This document shows, in pieces, positions 46,063 to 58,424 of a DNA stretch of 64,000 nt. The first letter of the stretch is position 1. The number at the start of each line of letters is the position of its first letter. The DNA is taken from assembly GCF_009017415.1 (NCBI RefSeq), contig NC_092407.1:930001-994000 (forward strand), given 5' to 3'. This stretch comes from Aspergillus flavus (lineage: Eukaryota; Ascomycota; Eurotiomycetes; Eurotiales; Aspergillaceae). The notes beneath the pieces were generated by a model. The model worked only from the letters and a program-made list of their open reading frames with translations, did not search any database and was not told the origin of the DNA. The position numbers were made by a program, and so were the translations under genes.

Positions 46063-46447
46063 GAATCTCTGCGCCGTATCCTAGAGGGGACAATGATTCT
46101 CCAAGGCATATTGGTGGCCTATTCATGATAGAGACTACCCAGTCGCGACTATTAGCATTGGCATGAAGAAGCAATCCGTGTGACGATTGCTACACCTTCG
46201 CGTGAGTACGCGACATGACGATAGCGAGGAGCAACGGCAATGCACGTCTTGGTAATCGCCGGTTCACGATTGGAATCCCCACCACAGAAGCGGGGGATTA
46301 GAGTAAAATGCGGGGGAACCTGACGCAGGATCTTGGCTAGGAGCTATGGTCCTGAAGCGAGGAGATTGCTCAAATGCCGATCTCGCCAGGAATTTACCCT
46401 AGCGTTGGTTGTGGCAAATGACCTCGGATAGCAGTCCTCCACATTTG

Positions 46448-46464
46448 CCGAAGCTATCTCGGCG
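46448..46464. promoter_or_regulatory. CCGAAG-N5-TCGGCG inverted CGG/CCG pair
   Basis: Arms CCGA and TCGG in everted orientation (GCCGA...TCGGC), about 390 bp upstream of the cluster regulator start. Related to the repeats at 41486 and 47624. Confidence 0.35.
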
Positions 46465-47253
46465 CCAATCGGTGCGCTTCATTTCAAGAGGCGTGTAATA
46501 TCTTGTGGGTACAATTTCGACGGACTATGGGTGTCAGCCTGGTGTTTGCTGCTGGCTCTATACTCTTGGCAAGACGAGACCATTGATGCGCTTTCCTGAG
46601 AGATGGTCCAAGTACAGTCTCAATATAAACTCGCGACAGGTTCTGATCGCTGTCGCTCGCCAAGCGATGACGGGTACTATCACTTGCACTTTCCCACGCC
46701 CTTCACCATGCATCCATCCACCTCGCTCACCAAATTTGCTGTTCAGACATCACTAACAGTCTTGATATGCGGCCCATTTTACCTACCCTACACTAAATCT
46801 AAAGAGCTACGGCAAGCTCGAGCAACAACAGGAGGTATTAAGGCCCAGGGTCCATGTGCCGATTTCAAAGCCAATGAGCTGATTTGTCATTGACTATGGG
46901 GACAGGGAATGGCTGCCAACAAGACATCTAGGCCCTCGCAGTTAGGGCACCTCCACCTTATTCCACGTGACAGGCAGGAATAAGCCGAATTCCTTCGATA
47001 CCAATTGGTGTTTCTTAATTGTGCGCTACAGTCTGGTTATGTGCTTTTATATGTCAGCTCGGGTTTATCTTTGTGTCTAAGATATGATAGTTTCAGTGTA
47101 TATAGTTTACAAAGCGAACAGAATTGAGCTACTGGAAGGAATACAGGAAGAGGCGCAGAAAACCGTATACATAAGCATAAACAAGGAAAGATCAATTCGT
47201 AGCATTGAGAAGTACATATTCTAAGCCATATCACAGGAAATCCAAGTGGTCAG

Positions 47254-47598
47254 ATGTCACTTTTACCGTTCATTCTGTACCTTCTTCTCATTTCCCCAGG
47301 ATCTTCAGCCATTCCAGCCGCCAAGAGCAACAGTATGACGCTAGGCTTCGTTTACTGTGCTTTCAGGGATGGCCTCGCCTGTACTAGTTGCGTACTACTG
47401 CCACTAGGGTTCTCGGCTTGTCCCAGGTTTGAGGCCACTAAGGACACAGTACTGGGTAAAGTTCGGTGGAATATGGGGGTGGCTCAGTACTGGTCACGTA
47501 GTCAAAACCCGCCGAGAGCTAAATTAGCCTCCGAGCGTCTTCGGAGCAGGCCGACACCAAAAGTTCACCCACAACCAAGTACTCAAAGTGAGCCATGA
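47254..47598 (+). CDS. Possible small secreted protein
   Basis: An ATG frame of 114 codons with a signal-peptide-like N-terminus: MSLLPFILYLLLISPGSSA, hydrophobic core, then a small-residue end. The mature part has four cysteines, is basic, and has no recognised domain. It lies wholly inside a promoter region and has no intron. Chance origin is quite possible. Confidence 0.25.
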   Translation: MSLLPFILYLLLISPGSSAIPAAKSNSMTLGFVYCAFRDGLACTSCVLLPLGFSACPRFEATKDTVLGKVRWNMGVAQYWSRSQNPPRAKLASERLRSRPTPKVHPQPSTQSEP

Positions 47599-47623
47599 AT
47601 TAGCAAGACTCCTCCCGGCGTGC

Positions 47624-47652
47624 TCGGCGCTTGTCCCCGCACTATTCGCCGA
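47624..47652. promoter_or_regulatory. Inverted repeat TCGGCG-N17-CGCCGA
   Basis: It lies about 160 bp before the second PhyH-like start, with the same 6-bp arms as the site at 41486. The right arm extends to CGCCGAAG in both. Candidate regulator binding site. Confidence 0.5.
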
Positions 47653-47812
47653 AGGAGCGCTTCGATGATTGTTAACATGGTGACCGGTTAAGGGCTCAGT
47701 TACTTAAGTGTTCTCAAAATGCCCCGTCAAATTGAATCAGCAAGTGCATCACAGTCCTCGGAGCAGTATCGAATACCAAGTATTGTGAATTTTGAAAGAA
47801 AATCTTTGAACC

Positions 47813-49019
47813 ATGTCCACCACCACTACTGAGATCCAAGAAATTGCCGAAGCAACCCATGAGTCCTTTACCATCAAGGACTTGGTTGACTTCAGCGGCC
47901 GTACATACGGTGATTGGCGTGATGAATTCCACCGCAATGGCTGTGTTGTCCTGAAGAATGTAATCAGCCCGGAGCGTGCGAAATACTATGCCGATAAGCA
48001 GATTGAATGGTTGAAGAACTTCGAGCTTGGCTTTGATGAGAACGATGAGAGCACCTGGACCGCAGAGCATCTACCAGTAAGCTTCAAGGGAGGGTACGCA
48101 ATCCACTATCTCGGACAGACCCGGGGAAAGTATCTAACTAATATTCATTGCTAGAATGTATTTTGCTTACGGCTCCACTCATGAGAAGAGTGTCTGGGAA
48201 GCACGCACCGAGCCAGCTATCATTGAAATTTTCGAAAAGCTATGGGAAACGAAGGAGTTGCTTTGCTCCTTCGACGGTATCAACATCTCCCTCCCGCGCC
48301 GAAAGGATCTCAACTGGAGCCCATGGCCGCACTGTGATCAGAACCCAAATCGGAAAGGGTTTGTATCCTACTCACTGTCGTAGCCGTGCATATGCTAATG
48401 TTTCTCAAGAATGCAAGCTGTTCAAGGCCTTATTAACTTTGCCCCCAATGGCCCCAAGGATGGCGGTCTGATGCTGATGAAGGGATCTGCCAAGCTCTTC
48501 GATGAGTTCTTTGCTCAAAAGCGAGATCAGTATGATCATGAAGATGCCCCACCCCCGGAGCTGAAATACATGGACCTCTTCCTATTCCATGAGAAGGATG
48601 TGAAGTGGTTTGAAGAGCGGGGGTGCGAGCTCATCAAGGTCAACCTGGAACCCGGTGATTTTGTCCTCTGGGATTCCCGAACGATGCACTATGCTTGCTT
48701 CCCCGAAGCCGATCAGATCCGTCACGCACAGTATATTTGCATGACCCCCAAACGCTTTGCCACCGAGAAGGCATTGGAGTTGAAGAAGACCTGCTTCGAG
48801 AACTATCTGGGCACTACCCACTGGCCCCATTGGTGAGTCTCCTCCATCATGGCACGAAATTCCGGACAGCTAATACATGGAAATTATAGCAACATTCGTC
48901 CAGCGGCGGAAAAGCCCATGAGAGATGGCAAGGTGTGCCCGAAGGACCGAAGTGAGCCATTTGAGAAGCCGGTGTTGACCGACGCGGTACTCAAGCTGGC
49001 AGGAGTCAAGCCGTACTGA
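47813..49019 (+). CDS. Phytanoyl-CoA dioxygenase-like Fe(II)/2-oxoglutarate oxygenase, copy 2
   Basis: Four exons (introns 48094-48154, 48359-48409 and 48833-48889) give 345 residues. The HxD iron ligands are in WPHCDQNP and the distal histidine in WDSRTMHYACFPE, with an arginine shortly after (DQIRHAQYICM). Shared blocks with copy 1 include YG-THEK-VW, GLINFAPNGPKDGGLMLMKG, LEPGDFVLWDSRT and LGTTHWP. The two copies differ in length between blocks and in intron positions, so the duplication is old. The pair flanks the cluster regulator and probably performs two oxidations on related intermediates. Confidence 0.9.
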
Positions 49020-49771
49020 ATGTATTGATGTCTTATGTATTAGTTTTCTGGAATTGATAGTTACAATGTTATGGTCACCGTTATGATTTCATCTACGTTC
49101 GAAGTCTCACATGGTTAAATTCATGATACGTAATATGTTAGGAATAAGGTATTCAAGGCGCGACCTTGATGTCCATGGCATTTGGGTCGAGTGGGATTGA
49201 GATAACACGATATACCCTCACAAACACAAATCCACTCGATTATAGCTTCATGACCCTTTGAACTTCTTCTCCTTATTAAACCACGATGGATTATATGAGG
49301 CGAATAGCTTCAAACACCTAGTCAAAGACCTGACAATACGTGTTTCGGTGCTCTGGGTTTCAGAGGAGAGAGGAGAGATTCCAGCGCGATCGACAATTTC
49401 GGAGGGATGCGAACCAATGCCTGCCTCACTCGGAGCAGAACGAGGTGGCAACCTTAGTGGCCGAACATTGGAAAGATGGCTTCGGCGGGGTCTTTAGACT
49501 TAAACCCCCGGAAAATGTGGGGGGCCCGGGGTAGCTGCTTCTCGTCGTGGCAGGAATTCGTCAACCTTATTTACTTTTTGTATGTATGGCATTCGTTGCT
49601 GTTTCCATATAAACATTGGATGTTGTTCACATACAGTGGGCTCTCCACTGCAGAACCTGGGGCACTATCACTTTGCCCTTTGCCCTCGACCCCAGTTCAC
49701 ATTACTCTTTCCTCGTTATCTTGAGCGTTTGGTCTTGAATTCGAGAGTCTTCAGGGCACATTGTAGCTACC
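49020..49771. other. Promoter region of the MFS transporter
   Basis: Contains a CTTCGGCGG half-site at 49480-49488. No gene supported. Confidence 0.5.
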
Positions 49772-51737
49772 ATGTCTCAGAAAGACAAAAGCTCGGTTGG
49801 TCATGTGGAGGACATTGAGGCAGTTGAGACTGGCCAAATGAAGAAGCACGAGGCTACCAAGGTGATGGGCACGGTGAAGTTGACCGAAGGCAGCATCATC
49901 TACATCCCGACCCCAACCGCCGATCCTCAAGGTAAGTCGTCTCAGTCCTGCTGATGCATTGCACTATCTGACAAGATCACTTTTTCAGACCCATTGAATC
50001 TGTCCATGCTTCGCAAGATCACCATCCTCGTCGTCATATCAATTTGTAGGCTGCCTACTTTGACCTGAGCCTGGATCTCGACGTGCTAATTCCATTCAGT
50101 CTCATGCCTCGGTCTTTCTCTTGTGTCGGGATTTGGCGGGCTGCTAGGCTTCTATATTCCTCAATATGAAGAGGTGGGGGTAACCTATAATGGAATCACT
50201 TACCTGATGACCTACCCAACTCTGTTCATGTATGGGATACTTTGCCATTCCAGTATCCACCTGGATTTTATCTTGCTAAGGAATGTCTAACGGGTCTGTA
50301 TTACAGGGGGATTGGTAACTTGATCGGAATGCCTCTAGCTATTGGTGTTGGGCGCCGTGTGGTTATGCTGGCTTCCACTGCTATTCTTGCAGTCGGGGCT
50401 ATTTTATGTGCAACTGCAAAGACGTACGAGTGGCACTTTGGCGCAAGAATCCTGGTTGGCCTCGCTGCGGGTCAAAGTGAATCGATTGTTCCCATGATCT
50501 CACAGGTGAGTGTTGCACCCTTTTCAATACTCCATATATTATTTCAACAAGCACAATTTTTTGTTCCTGTTTAACAAATGCGCAGGAAATATTCTTTGTG
50601 CATGAACGCAGTAGAGCTCTCATGGGTCAGCAGGCTATTCAGGTCTGCCTTACTACGGTATGGGTCCTGTTCGCCGGTCCTATCGCGGAGGCCATTACCC
50701 CCGAATGGTGGTATGGTCTTGGTGCCGTCTTAGCTGGGGCTCTATTTGTCGGTACATTCTTTCTCTTACCTGAAACTAAGTACGAGCGATCTTTGTCGGC
50801 GTACCAGGAAGAGTCTTCGTCAGGTGATGAGGTGCTTACTGAGGGCTTTGACGACAACAAACCAAACCATACGGAGGCAGTACCTTGCACCGAGCGTCCA
50901 GAGCTCGATTTTGTCAACTACAGTCCGCGCACATTCAAGTCTGATCTACGCCTGTGGAATGGCAAGCCGGAGTGGTTCAAAGTATGGGAAGTGCTGAAGG
51001 TATGTTATCATCATCAAAGCTAGCACTCCTGTCAGTAGTAACCCTAACATTGTACACAGCAAACAGCGGAGCTTCTCCTTTTTCCGAACGTACTTTGGGC
51101 TCTCCTCCTCAACGGCTTGGTGATTGGTGTCAACGTAGCCATTGGAACGACCTACAGCACCATCATCTCTGCTGCGCCCTACAATTGGCCCAACAGCAGT
51201 GCTAGCTACATCAACTGTGGACAGATCGTGGTCGCCATTGTCGCCCTTCCTCTCCTAGGTCATAGTTCAGACTGGCTGGTGAAGTTCCGCGCAAAGCGGA
51301 ACAACGGTCTTCACGAGCCCGAGACTCGTCTGATTCCACTTATATTGCCAGCTGCGATAGGCACGTTTACCAGTTCTTTATACGGTGAAGGGGGAGCCCA
51401 TCCATATGATTACCACTGGTTTGTTTACGCCTGGGCCGTAGCGGCATATTATTTCTGCTTCGTCGGCGTCAATATTGTTACGATCACCTACTTGCTGGAT
51501 AGCTACCCGGCGCGTGCTGGTCCACTGCTGGTGATTGTCTGTGCTTTCCGAGGTATCATTTCCTTTGGAACCAGTTATGGTACCGCTCCTTTCATCGAAC
51601 TGCATGGTTATGATGGCACCTTCAATACGTTTGCTGCACTCACTGGGTTTTTGTCTCTGGTAGGCATCCCGATATTTATCTGGGGGAAGCGCATTCGGGC
51701 TTTTACTGGACGGTTTGCTAAGGACAAAACCAATTGA
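49772..51737 (+). CDS. MFS transporter
   Basis: Six exons (introns 49932-49988, 50046-50099, 50230-50306, 50506-50585 and 51000-51059) give 545 residues. A cytosolic N-terminus ends in DPLNLS, typical of fungal drug:H+-antiporter-like carriers. About a dozen hydrophobic helices follow, interrupted by a long charged central loop (YERSLSAYQEESSSGDEV...). Helix blocks include LSLVSGFGGLLGFYIPQYE, ARILVGLAAGQSESIVPMIS and GVNIVTITYLLDSYPARAGPL. It likely imports the cluster substrate or exports its product at the plasma membrane. The substrate cannot be predicted. Confidence 0.92.
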
Positions 51738-51999
51738 CCGCGAGAGTGGAGGATTTGATACGCCATTTGCTCTCTGATGCTAGCACTGTTATGGCCATGT
51801 TTTCATGTCTGGAGGCCGTTAGACTATACTTGAATTTTCGTTATTCATTTGCTATTACCTCTGGTCATATGATAGGTCAGGAGTATATCATAACTTACGC
51901 ACACTACACGATTCCTGACTCATAATACATTGAATGTCACATATGATTCAAGCCTCCCCCAGACAATATTAATCTAGATCACACTAAAGTCGTCCAGAG

Positions 52000-53452
52000 C
52001 TAGCACGGATTCTGATCATACTGCGCATTCAAATCCTTGCTAATGATACCCGCGTCGACAGCCTCTGTGATTATTTCAGTTAGCACCACCACTCTCTATC
52101 AATGGTAAGATAAGAACATACTCTGATAATTCCACTGCTCAATATTGGGCACGGTATCCGTCTTCCACGACCAAAAGACCCACCCATCAAGCGCCTCATA
52201 CTGTCTCTGCTGCGCCGAGAACCACTTCGAGTACGACTTCGCATGATCGCCGGTCATGGGCAGGAAGTTATCACCTGTATTATCAAATGCCAGACTCCAC
52301 TCTCCTACAACCTTCGGACTAACATTGGACGTGCGATTATCACCGCATGCATCCGTAATCATATCATCTATCGTCTCGGCGTTGCGAACTAGATAGATCT
52401 CGTAATTGTGATCATCGAACAGAAGCTTCTCCTTCTGTGTATCATTGAGAGAGCGAGTAGGGTTACCACCTGAGTCCCATTTGTCGTCCTATATACTTCA
52501 TTAGCTTCCCCATGAAATAGTCCAATAAGACCAACCATACCATGAGAGTAACATGCAACGCATCCGCATCCGAAACACCCAAGACCGATTCCTTCGCGCG
52601 AATGCGATCAATAGCCGACGGATAAAAATGCTCAACCATCCAGTTCGTGTCCGCGTTCTCCGTATTCTGGAGAGGCTCGTTGACGAGTTCCAGGGCCCCG
52701 ACATTTTTGAACGCGGAGCGATTGTTGTGGATTTGCTCTCGTATCCATTCGTAGAACTTGTATGCTCGTTCGGCGTTGTCGTCGCTTTGGTAGAATTGCG
52801 GTGGGTCTACGTACTACATACAAGTTAGGATATGCTCAACTAGAATGGCTAAATGGAAATGAATGTAACAGGCAGTCCCCTACCCGACCGGTAAAAGGTT
52901 GATTCGGCTCCTGAGCCCCCGGTAGCCCGTGGAGATCAATAATTATATACATATCGGCGTCGGACGCCCATTGGCAGACGTTGGTTAGATCTTCGATTGA
53001 GTTGTTGCGTGGGTAGTACTCGGTATCATTGATTAGGTCTTCGTACATCCAGAAGCCGACTGGGATCTGTGGGTTGTGTCAGATACAGAGTACATTCTTA
53101 TTATGACTGTATTACATACGCGGATAGTGTTAAGACCATATGATACCATCCGAGTAATATCATCCTTAGTGATCCACGTTTGCCAATGTGTTTTGAAAGC
53201 TGCATTAGCCGCTTCCTGCCCGATACCTTTCACGCAATCCCATTCGCTCTTGTAGTCGCCGCAGCCCATACTAGACCATTCGCTACTAGCCATCCATTTC
53301 TCCATGATAAAATGGGATCCCAGATTGACGCCGCGGATCTTCGTAGTGTTTGTATTCGTGAAGGTCGAGAGACTTCGCCCCTGGTCGGTGGGAAGCCAGG
53401 CTAGGGCTAATGGGGCAGTGCCCAAAAGCACGATCAATGACTGAAGCCTCAT
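52000..53452 (-). CDS. Secreted GH5 beta-glucanase (glucan endo-1,6-beta-glucosidase / ExgB-like)
   Basis: Five exons (introns 53067-53119, 52814-52883, 52489-52540 and 52065-52121) give 406 residues. The signal peptide MRLQSLIVLLGTAPLALA is followed by WLPTDQGRS and the family opening KIRGVNLGSHFIMEKW. The acid/base glutamate is in ALELVNEPLQ and the nucleophile in VVGEWSLAFDNTGDNFLP. DLHGLPGAQEPNQPF matches the conserved substrate-cleft loop. The RGVNLGSHF opening points to the fungal beta-1,6/beta-1,3-glucanase group rather than cellulases. It acts on cell-wall glucan outside the cell. Confidence 0.92.
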
Positions 53453-55541
53453 TTCGATCGGATTAAAGTTCCTGGGCGATGTTTACAACATGGTAGGAGT
53501 AAGACGGAAATTAGCCTAGATATAAGGCGCTGCACGATCGGATCAGGCTACATTTTCGGACCCCCTTGCACTGGATCGGGCTTAGATAGTGGTCGGCTAC
53601 AAGAGCACGCATGCAAGGGTTGTTTACAATGTTCGCGGGCGGCGCGTGTCGATCATTGTCCCACTTCGGGAATTGGGGGTGAGGAATCTCACGGCTGTGC
53701 TTATCATGGTTACATCGTCTGGAGGAATTTGTATTGTTTCTGAAACTTACTCTGCTTCAAGTGGAAAATGGGGCCTATTGTTGTTCAGACCCACGCGGGT
53801 ATAAAGTTGAGATCTGATATGCATATTTTATGCAAGGCTTGGGGGCTGTTGTTTTTGTCTTTTGTGCTGCTTGTGCCTCTTTGGCGTCAGTGGCATAATA
53901 GCATATCGTGTAAACTAGCTCACTGCGTAACTCCATACTTATTTGTTCAACAGGGCCCATAGCTCATTTGTGTCGCCGCAGGGAAGAATCTGATATATCT
54001 ATCCGGCAGTTCGCTCCCAGGAATGCGATTGGGATGGCTGATGAAAGGGCTCGGCTTATGTTGGTTGAGCGAGCTAGCCTGGGCTGTTTTTAATCATACC
54101 AGAGGACACTAGCGATGGGATAAGATAGTCACAGTATAGCAAGCTGTAGATACTTGCTCATGTCAATCCGCGATTCACATCCTCAGAGTACTGAGCCCTT
54201 CGGTCGAGCATTTAGGCTGAACAACTACAACCAAAACACTAGCATACAATCGTATTCATTTAACTAGTTCTGCCTGGCATTCCCTCGCACTGGAAACTGG
54301 AAAGTGGATTTTTACATAGGGTTTGTCGGGTTATACGTATGCCGGGCGAAGATATCCCGGCCTTTGGGGTACGTACATATAATGGAATGGCATAGTGGAG
54401 CTATTATTTCGTATCTAAAGTAGGGCACAGCAAAGAGACTGTAAGAGTTGCTTCCGCGTGGCTAGTCGTATAAGTGACCGTCGTACACTTCTAGTTTTTG
54501 CAAAGGGCGAATTCTCGGGTTTGGTATCCATATAGATATAGACTAGCATGCCCACGCATTTACAGCCACATTCTTTTTCGTTCAGCATTGGAGTTCTCGA
54601 ATTGAAGATATATAATGCCAACGGGACTTGGCCAAGATATATAATACATCGGGCGCCTTGGCCGCCTACAGAACCGTTCGAGTCTCATCAAACAGCACTC
54701 GCTCTTCGGCACAAGGGGAGGGGAAAATGATACAAATACGAAATAAAAATAAAAATAAAGGATAAAGAAGATAGAATGAGACAAGGTGAAATGTTTCCGA
54801 CAGCACCTAGCTTTTGCGCAGCGTGATTTTTTTATCACATCTCTCGGTAGTAAACACCATTTTCCCAAAAGGGTATTTGCCCGATGACACTCGACTTAAA
54901 CCAAACTTGTACGAAGTGACGGTCGCTATCAGGGCAACTAACTGTTCTCAGCTTGGTTAGTACTCAATATTATGAACAATACAAGGGGCGAGCAATAATT
55001 CAGACATCGCGTGGCTGCTGGACGGCCCTGATTGGTTCGTAGGTTGAGCCCTAAGTTGATCCTGCATCTCACCAGATCCTATTGGGAAACTAGCGAGATC
55101 CCTTAACAAGAAAAGGAAATTAGACGTGACGATCTCTTACTCTCTTGATTCCCACTCACCGGATCACTACCACTTCCTGCAGCCATGTGAGTTTATCACA
55201 ATTCAGACGCTGCAGAAGATGTCGCAGACTTGCAGCCCCAAAGCGGGTCCACTTTGGGGTGCGCCGAATAGACTAGCGATCTCCGTAGGAGTAGAAGTAC
55301 CTCAAGCCCAGGCACAAGGACCATCAGTCTAGACCTTGCTTACACACGACCCGCTTGTCTCGTTCGTTCTCGTAGTGGTGGCCGATATTGTGACAGCTCA
55401 GCTGCGGCGGGTCATATATAGCAGACGCCATGGCCCGTTTCAGCTGTAGGTCAATTTCCACACATCGGGATACTACACCCGTCCGTTCCCTTTTCTTTCG
55501 ATTGTTTCATTTGTAGCCAAAATAGTCATTCATTTCCGAGC
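53453..55541. other. Divergent 2.1-kb intergenic region between two glucanase genes
   Basis: Promoters for GH5 (left) and GH55 (right). ORFs here are short and unrelated to known families. AT-rich near 54720-54770. A TATA-like box lies at 55414. Confidence 0.6.
55414..55420 (+). promoter_or_regulatory. TATA-like element of the GH55 gene
   Basis: ATATATA about 125 bp before the GH55 ATG, a plausible core promoter position given a fungal 5' UTR. Confidence 0.4.
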
Positions 55542-58020
55542 ATGCGCGACTTCCTCTCCCTCTTAGGGTTGGCCAGCATAATCGCCTCATCTTCCGCTGC
55601 CGTCATTCCTTCATCGCTCGCAGCAATATCCTCGTCCATTGGCCAAGTATCTCAGTTTACATCGAGCGACACAACATCCGCGGAAATTCAAAGTGGCATT
55701 GACAGTCTAATTGTCGCAGCCAGCGGGACATGCTCAGGCCCTATCCAAAGCGCCCCTACAAGCTACTGGCTCGCTGATCAAGATCACAGCGGGGATGCTC
55801 GTGGTTATGCCCCCAATGTAAACAATACGGATTATCCTGTGTGGCGCAACGTCCTGGATTACGGTGCCAGGAACGATGGGTCCGGTAACCAGACATCGAA
55901 TTTACAAAAGGCCATCAACGACAACGGCTCAGGCGGCAGTCGTAAAAGCAGCGGTGTCACTCGTTATCCTGCGGAGGTCTTCCTCCCCGGGGGAACCTAT
56001 CAATTAGGTAAAACACTGGAGCTACGCGTGGGCACCATTATAACCGGAGATCCGCTGGATCCTCCGGTGCTGAAGGCTGCCTCGAACTTCGACGGTGATA
56101 CCTTGGTCCTGGGGTATGACTCCGGCAATGGAAACCCGGAAACCAGCTTCATGACTCTTATGAGAAATGTGGTGCTGGACACCACCGCTCTCAGCGCGAA
56201 CACAAAGATCACGGCGCTACAGTGGGGTGTAGCGCAGGGCTCCGGCTTGACCAATGTCCAGATTGACATGCCGACCAGCTCCACGGGCCACACCGGCATA
56301 TACATCAAGGCTGGTTCGACAATTGCCGTTACGGATGTGGTACGTTTGCAGTATTGAGGCTCAGTCGGACCAATACTAACTCAAGTAGCAAATTACCGGC
56401 GGTGCTGTAGGTATCAAGAACTCTAACCAACAAGTCAACTTCAAGAACATCTCATTCAAATACTGTACGACGGCATTCGAAGCGGCTGGTGGCCATACGG
56501 CTCTACTACAAGGAGCGACATTTGAGACCTGTGGCACCGGCATCAATATGACTAGCAACAGTCTGGGTAGTCTCGTGCTGCTCGACTCGTCTTCTATCAA
56601 CTCTGGGCCGGTAGTTAGATTCCATGACTCGTCCAATGACAGCGGAAATCGCAATAGTCAGATCCTCATCCAGAATCTGTCGCATGATAACAGCAATGCC
56701 ATCGCTGTCGATAGTAAAGATAATATTAAATTGGGCGCTGTCTCGCATGTCGACACCTGGGTCTGGGGGAACGTCACCCCGGGTCAGTACGAGAGCGGAA
56801 TCAGCTTTAGTACCTCGCGTCCGGACGTACTGCTTGCGAATAACGAATACTTCACCAGGGCGCAGCCAACCTACGCCGAATACAGCAATGACCAGATCGT
56901 TAATGTGAAGGCTGTTGACGGGTACACCGTCAAGGGTGATGGTTCTACCGACGATAGCGCATCCCTGAACGCTATTTTGGCCAACAATGCGGCAAACTGT
57001 AAGATTACCTACTTTCCATACGGCGTATATCTTGTCAAGGATACACTCGTCATTCCTCCAGGCTCTCGAATCGTGGGCGAGGCCTGGGCGGTGATTACCG
57101 GTGCGGGAGACGCGTTTAAAGATGCCGGTAGCCCTAAGCCAGTTGTGCAGATTGGACATGAGGGGGATGTTGGAGTGGCTGAAATTCAGAACATGAGATT
57201 CAGTGTTGCCGAGATTCTCCCGGGCGCGAAAATTCTCGAGATCAACATGGCAGGCAGTGCATCCGGCGATGTGGCATTGTGGAACACGATAGCCACCGTA
57301 GGAGGTACTGCGGAGACCACTATTGCCAACAGTTGCACCGATCAGGATACATCCCAGTGCATGGCAGCATTTATGATCCTCCATCTGACGAAGACGTCGT
57401 CCGCGTATATTGAGAACTTCTGGGGATGGACGGCTGATCATAACCTTGACGGTGGACCGATCACGATCATCTCCACGGGCCGTGGTATTCTGGTCGAGGC
57501 CACCCAGGGAACCTGGCTTACTGGTACCGGGTCTGAGCATAACTGGTTGTATAACTACAACCTCCATAACGCAAAAAATGTATACGCAGGCCTTCTCCAG
57601 TCGGAGTCCCCATATATGCAAGGAGATGGAGCTACACAGACTGCTCCCGCTCCATGGACCGCTGAATCCGAGTTCGGTGACCCGGACTTCTCTTGGTGTG
57701 ACGAAGATGATCAGAAGTGCCGTACCTCGCTTGCAACCAACGTGGATGGTGGATCGAATATTTTTCTGTATAACTCAGCTGCATGGGCGTTCTTCAACGG
57801 GCCCTGGGATGGAACTTATAGCCATCAGTGCAACGGCTCGTGTCAATCCAACATGATGCGCGTGACCAATTCCCCAAGCAACCTCGTGTGGTATTCCATC
57901 AGCACCCGCAAGACGGACGTTATGGTCCTGGACGACCAATCGAATCCTATCGAGTACAATCATCCTGGCGGATGGGAAGCGATTATTCAGGCGTACCGGC
58001 AATTTGCTTGGGCGCAGTAG
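55542..58020 (+). CDS. Secreted GH55 exo-beta-1,3-glucanase
   Basis: Two exons (intron 56340-56388, GTACGT...AGTAG) give 809 residues. The signal peptide is MRDFLSLLGLASIIASSSA. Two pectate-lyase-like beta-helix modules follow, each opening with the family string: about 105-330 (NVLDYGARNDGSGNQTSNLQKA) and about 460-700 (VKGDGSTDDSASLNAILANN). Other typical stretches are FLPGGTYQLGKTLELR, YFPYGVYLVKDTLVIPPGS and ENFWGWTADHNLDG. GH55 enzymes release glucose from beta-1,3-glucan chain ends outside the cell. The long antisense ORF over the second exon is a shadow. Confidence 0.94.
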
Positions 58021-58424
58021 GTGTTATGCATCGTATATAGTGATTCATCTCAATGTAATTAGAAGAGGATTGTGTTTTTTTTCGAGATTGGGTAGTAGAG
58101 TATTCTGTTTGGCAAAAGATGCAAAGCAGCACGTGGTTCCCGTAGATCACTAGTAGTTATGTACACAAGCATGATGAGTCAGGACGTGCGCGCACTGCAG
58201 GAATGCCCAACGTGACCTGGGATGATCTCATCACGGGTTGCTACGTGTCGTCTCTTTCGTTCCCGTATAAATATCGGCCACCCCTCCATTACTACCGTCC
58301 TTATCCACTTTGCTAAAATTCTGATTTTGTCTCCCCCGCTACCACCAGGTTTCGTCTTTTTTATTTCCCACCAAAACCACAATCAATCAAAGTACTATCC
58401 GTACTCCAACAGAAATCCTTCACC
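58021..58424. other. Intergenic, promoter of the glycine-rich RRM gene
   Basis: Contains a CT-rich stretch at 58335-58375 shortly before the start, as in highly expressed fungal genes. No gene supported. Confidence 0.5.

Larger units (their letters stand above)
46063..47812. other. Divergent 1.75-kb region between regulator and second PhyH-like gene
   Basis: It holds the CCGAAG...TCGGCG pair at 46448, the inverted repeat at 47624 and a low-confidence secreted-protein ORF at 47254. No other gene supported. Confidence 0.55.

Noticed and set aside
56506..57621. 371-codon minus-strand ORF
   Set aside because: It lies antisense to the second exon of the GH55 gene, has no family resemblance, and is explained as a shadow of GC-rich coding sequence.
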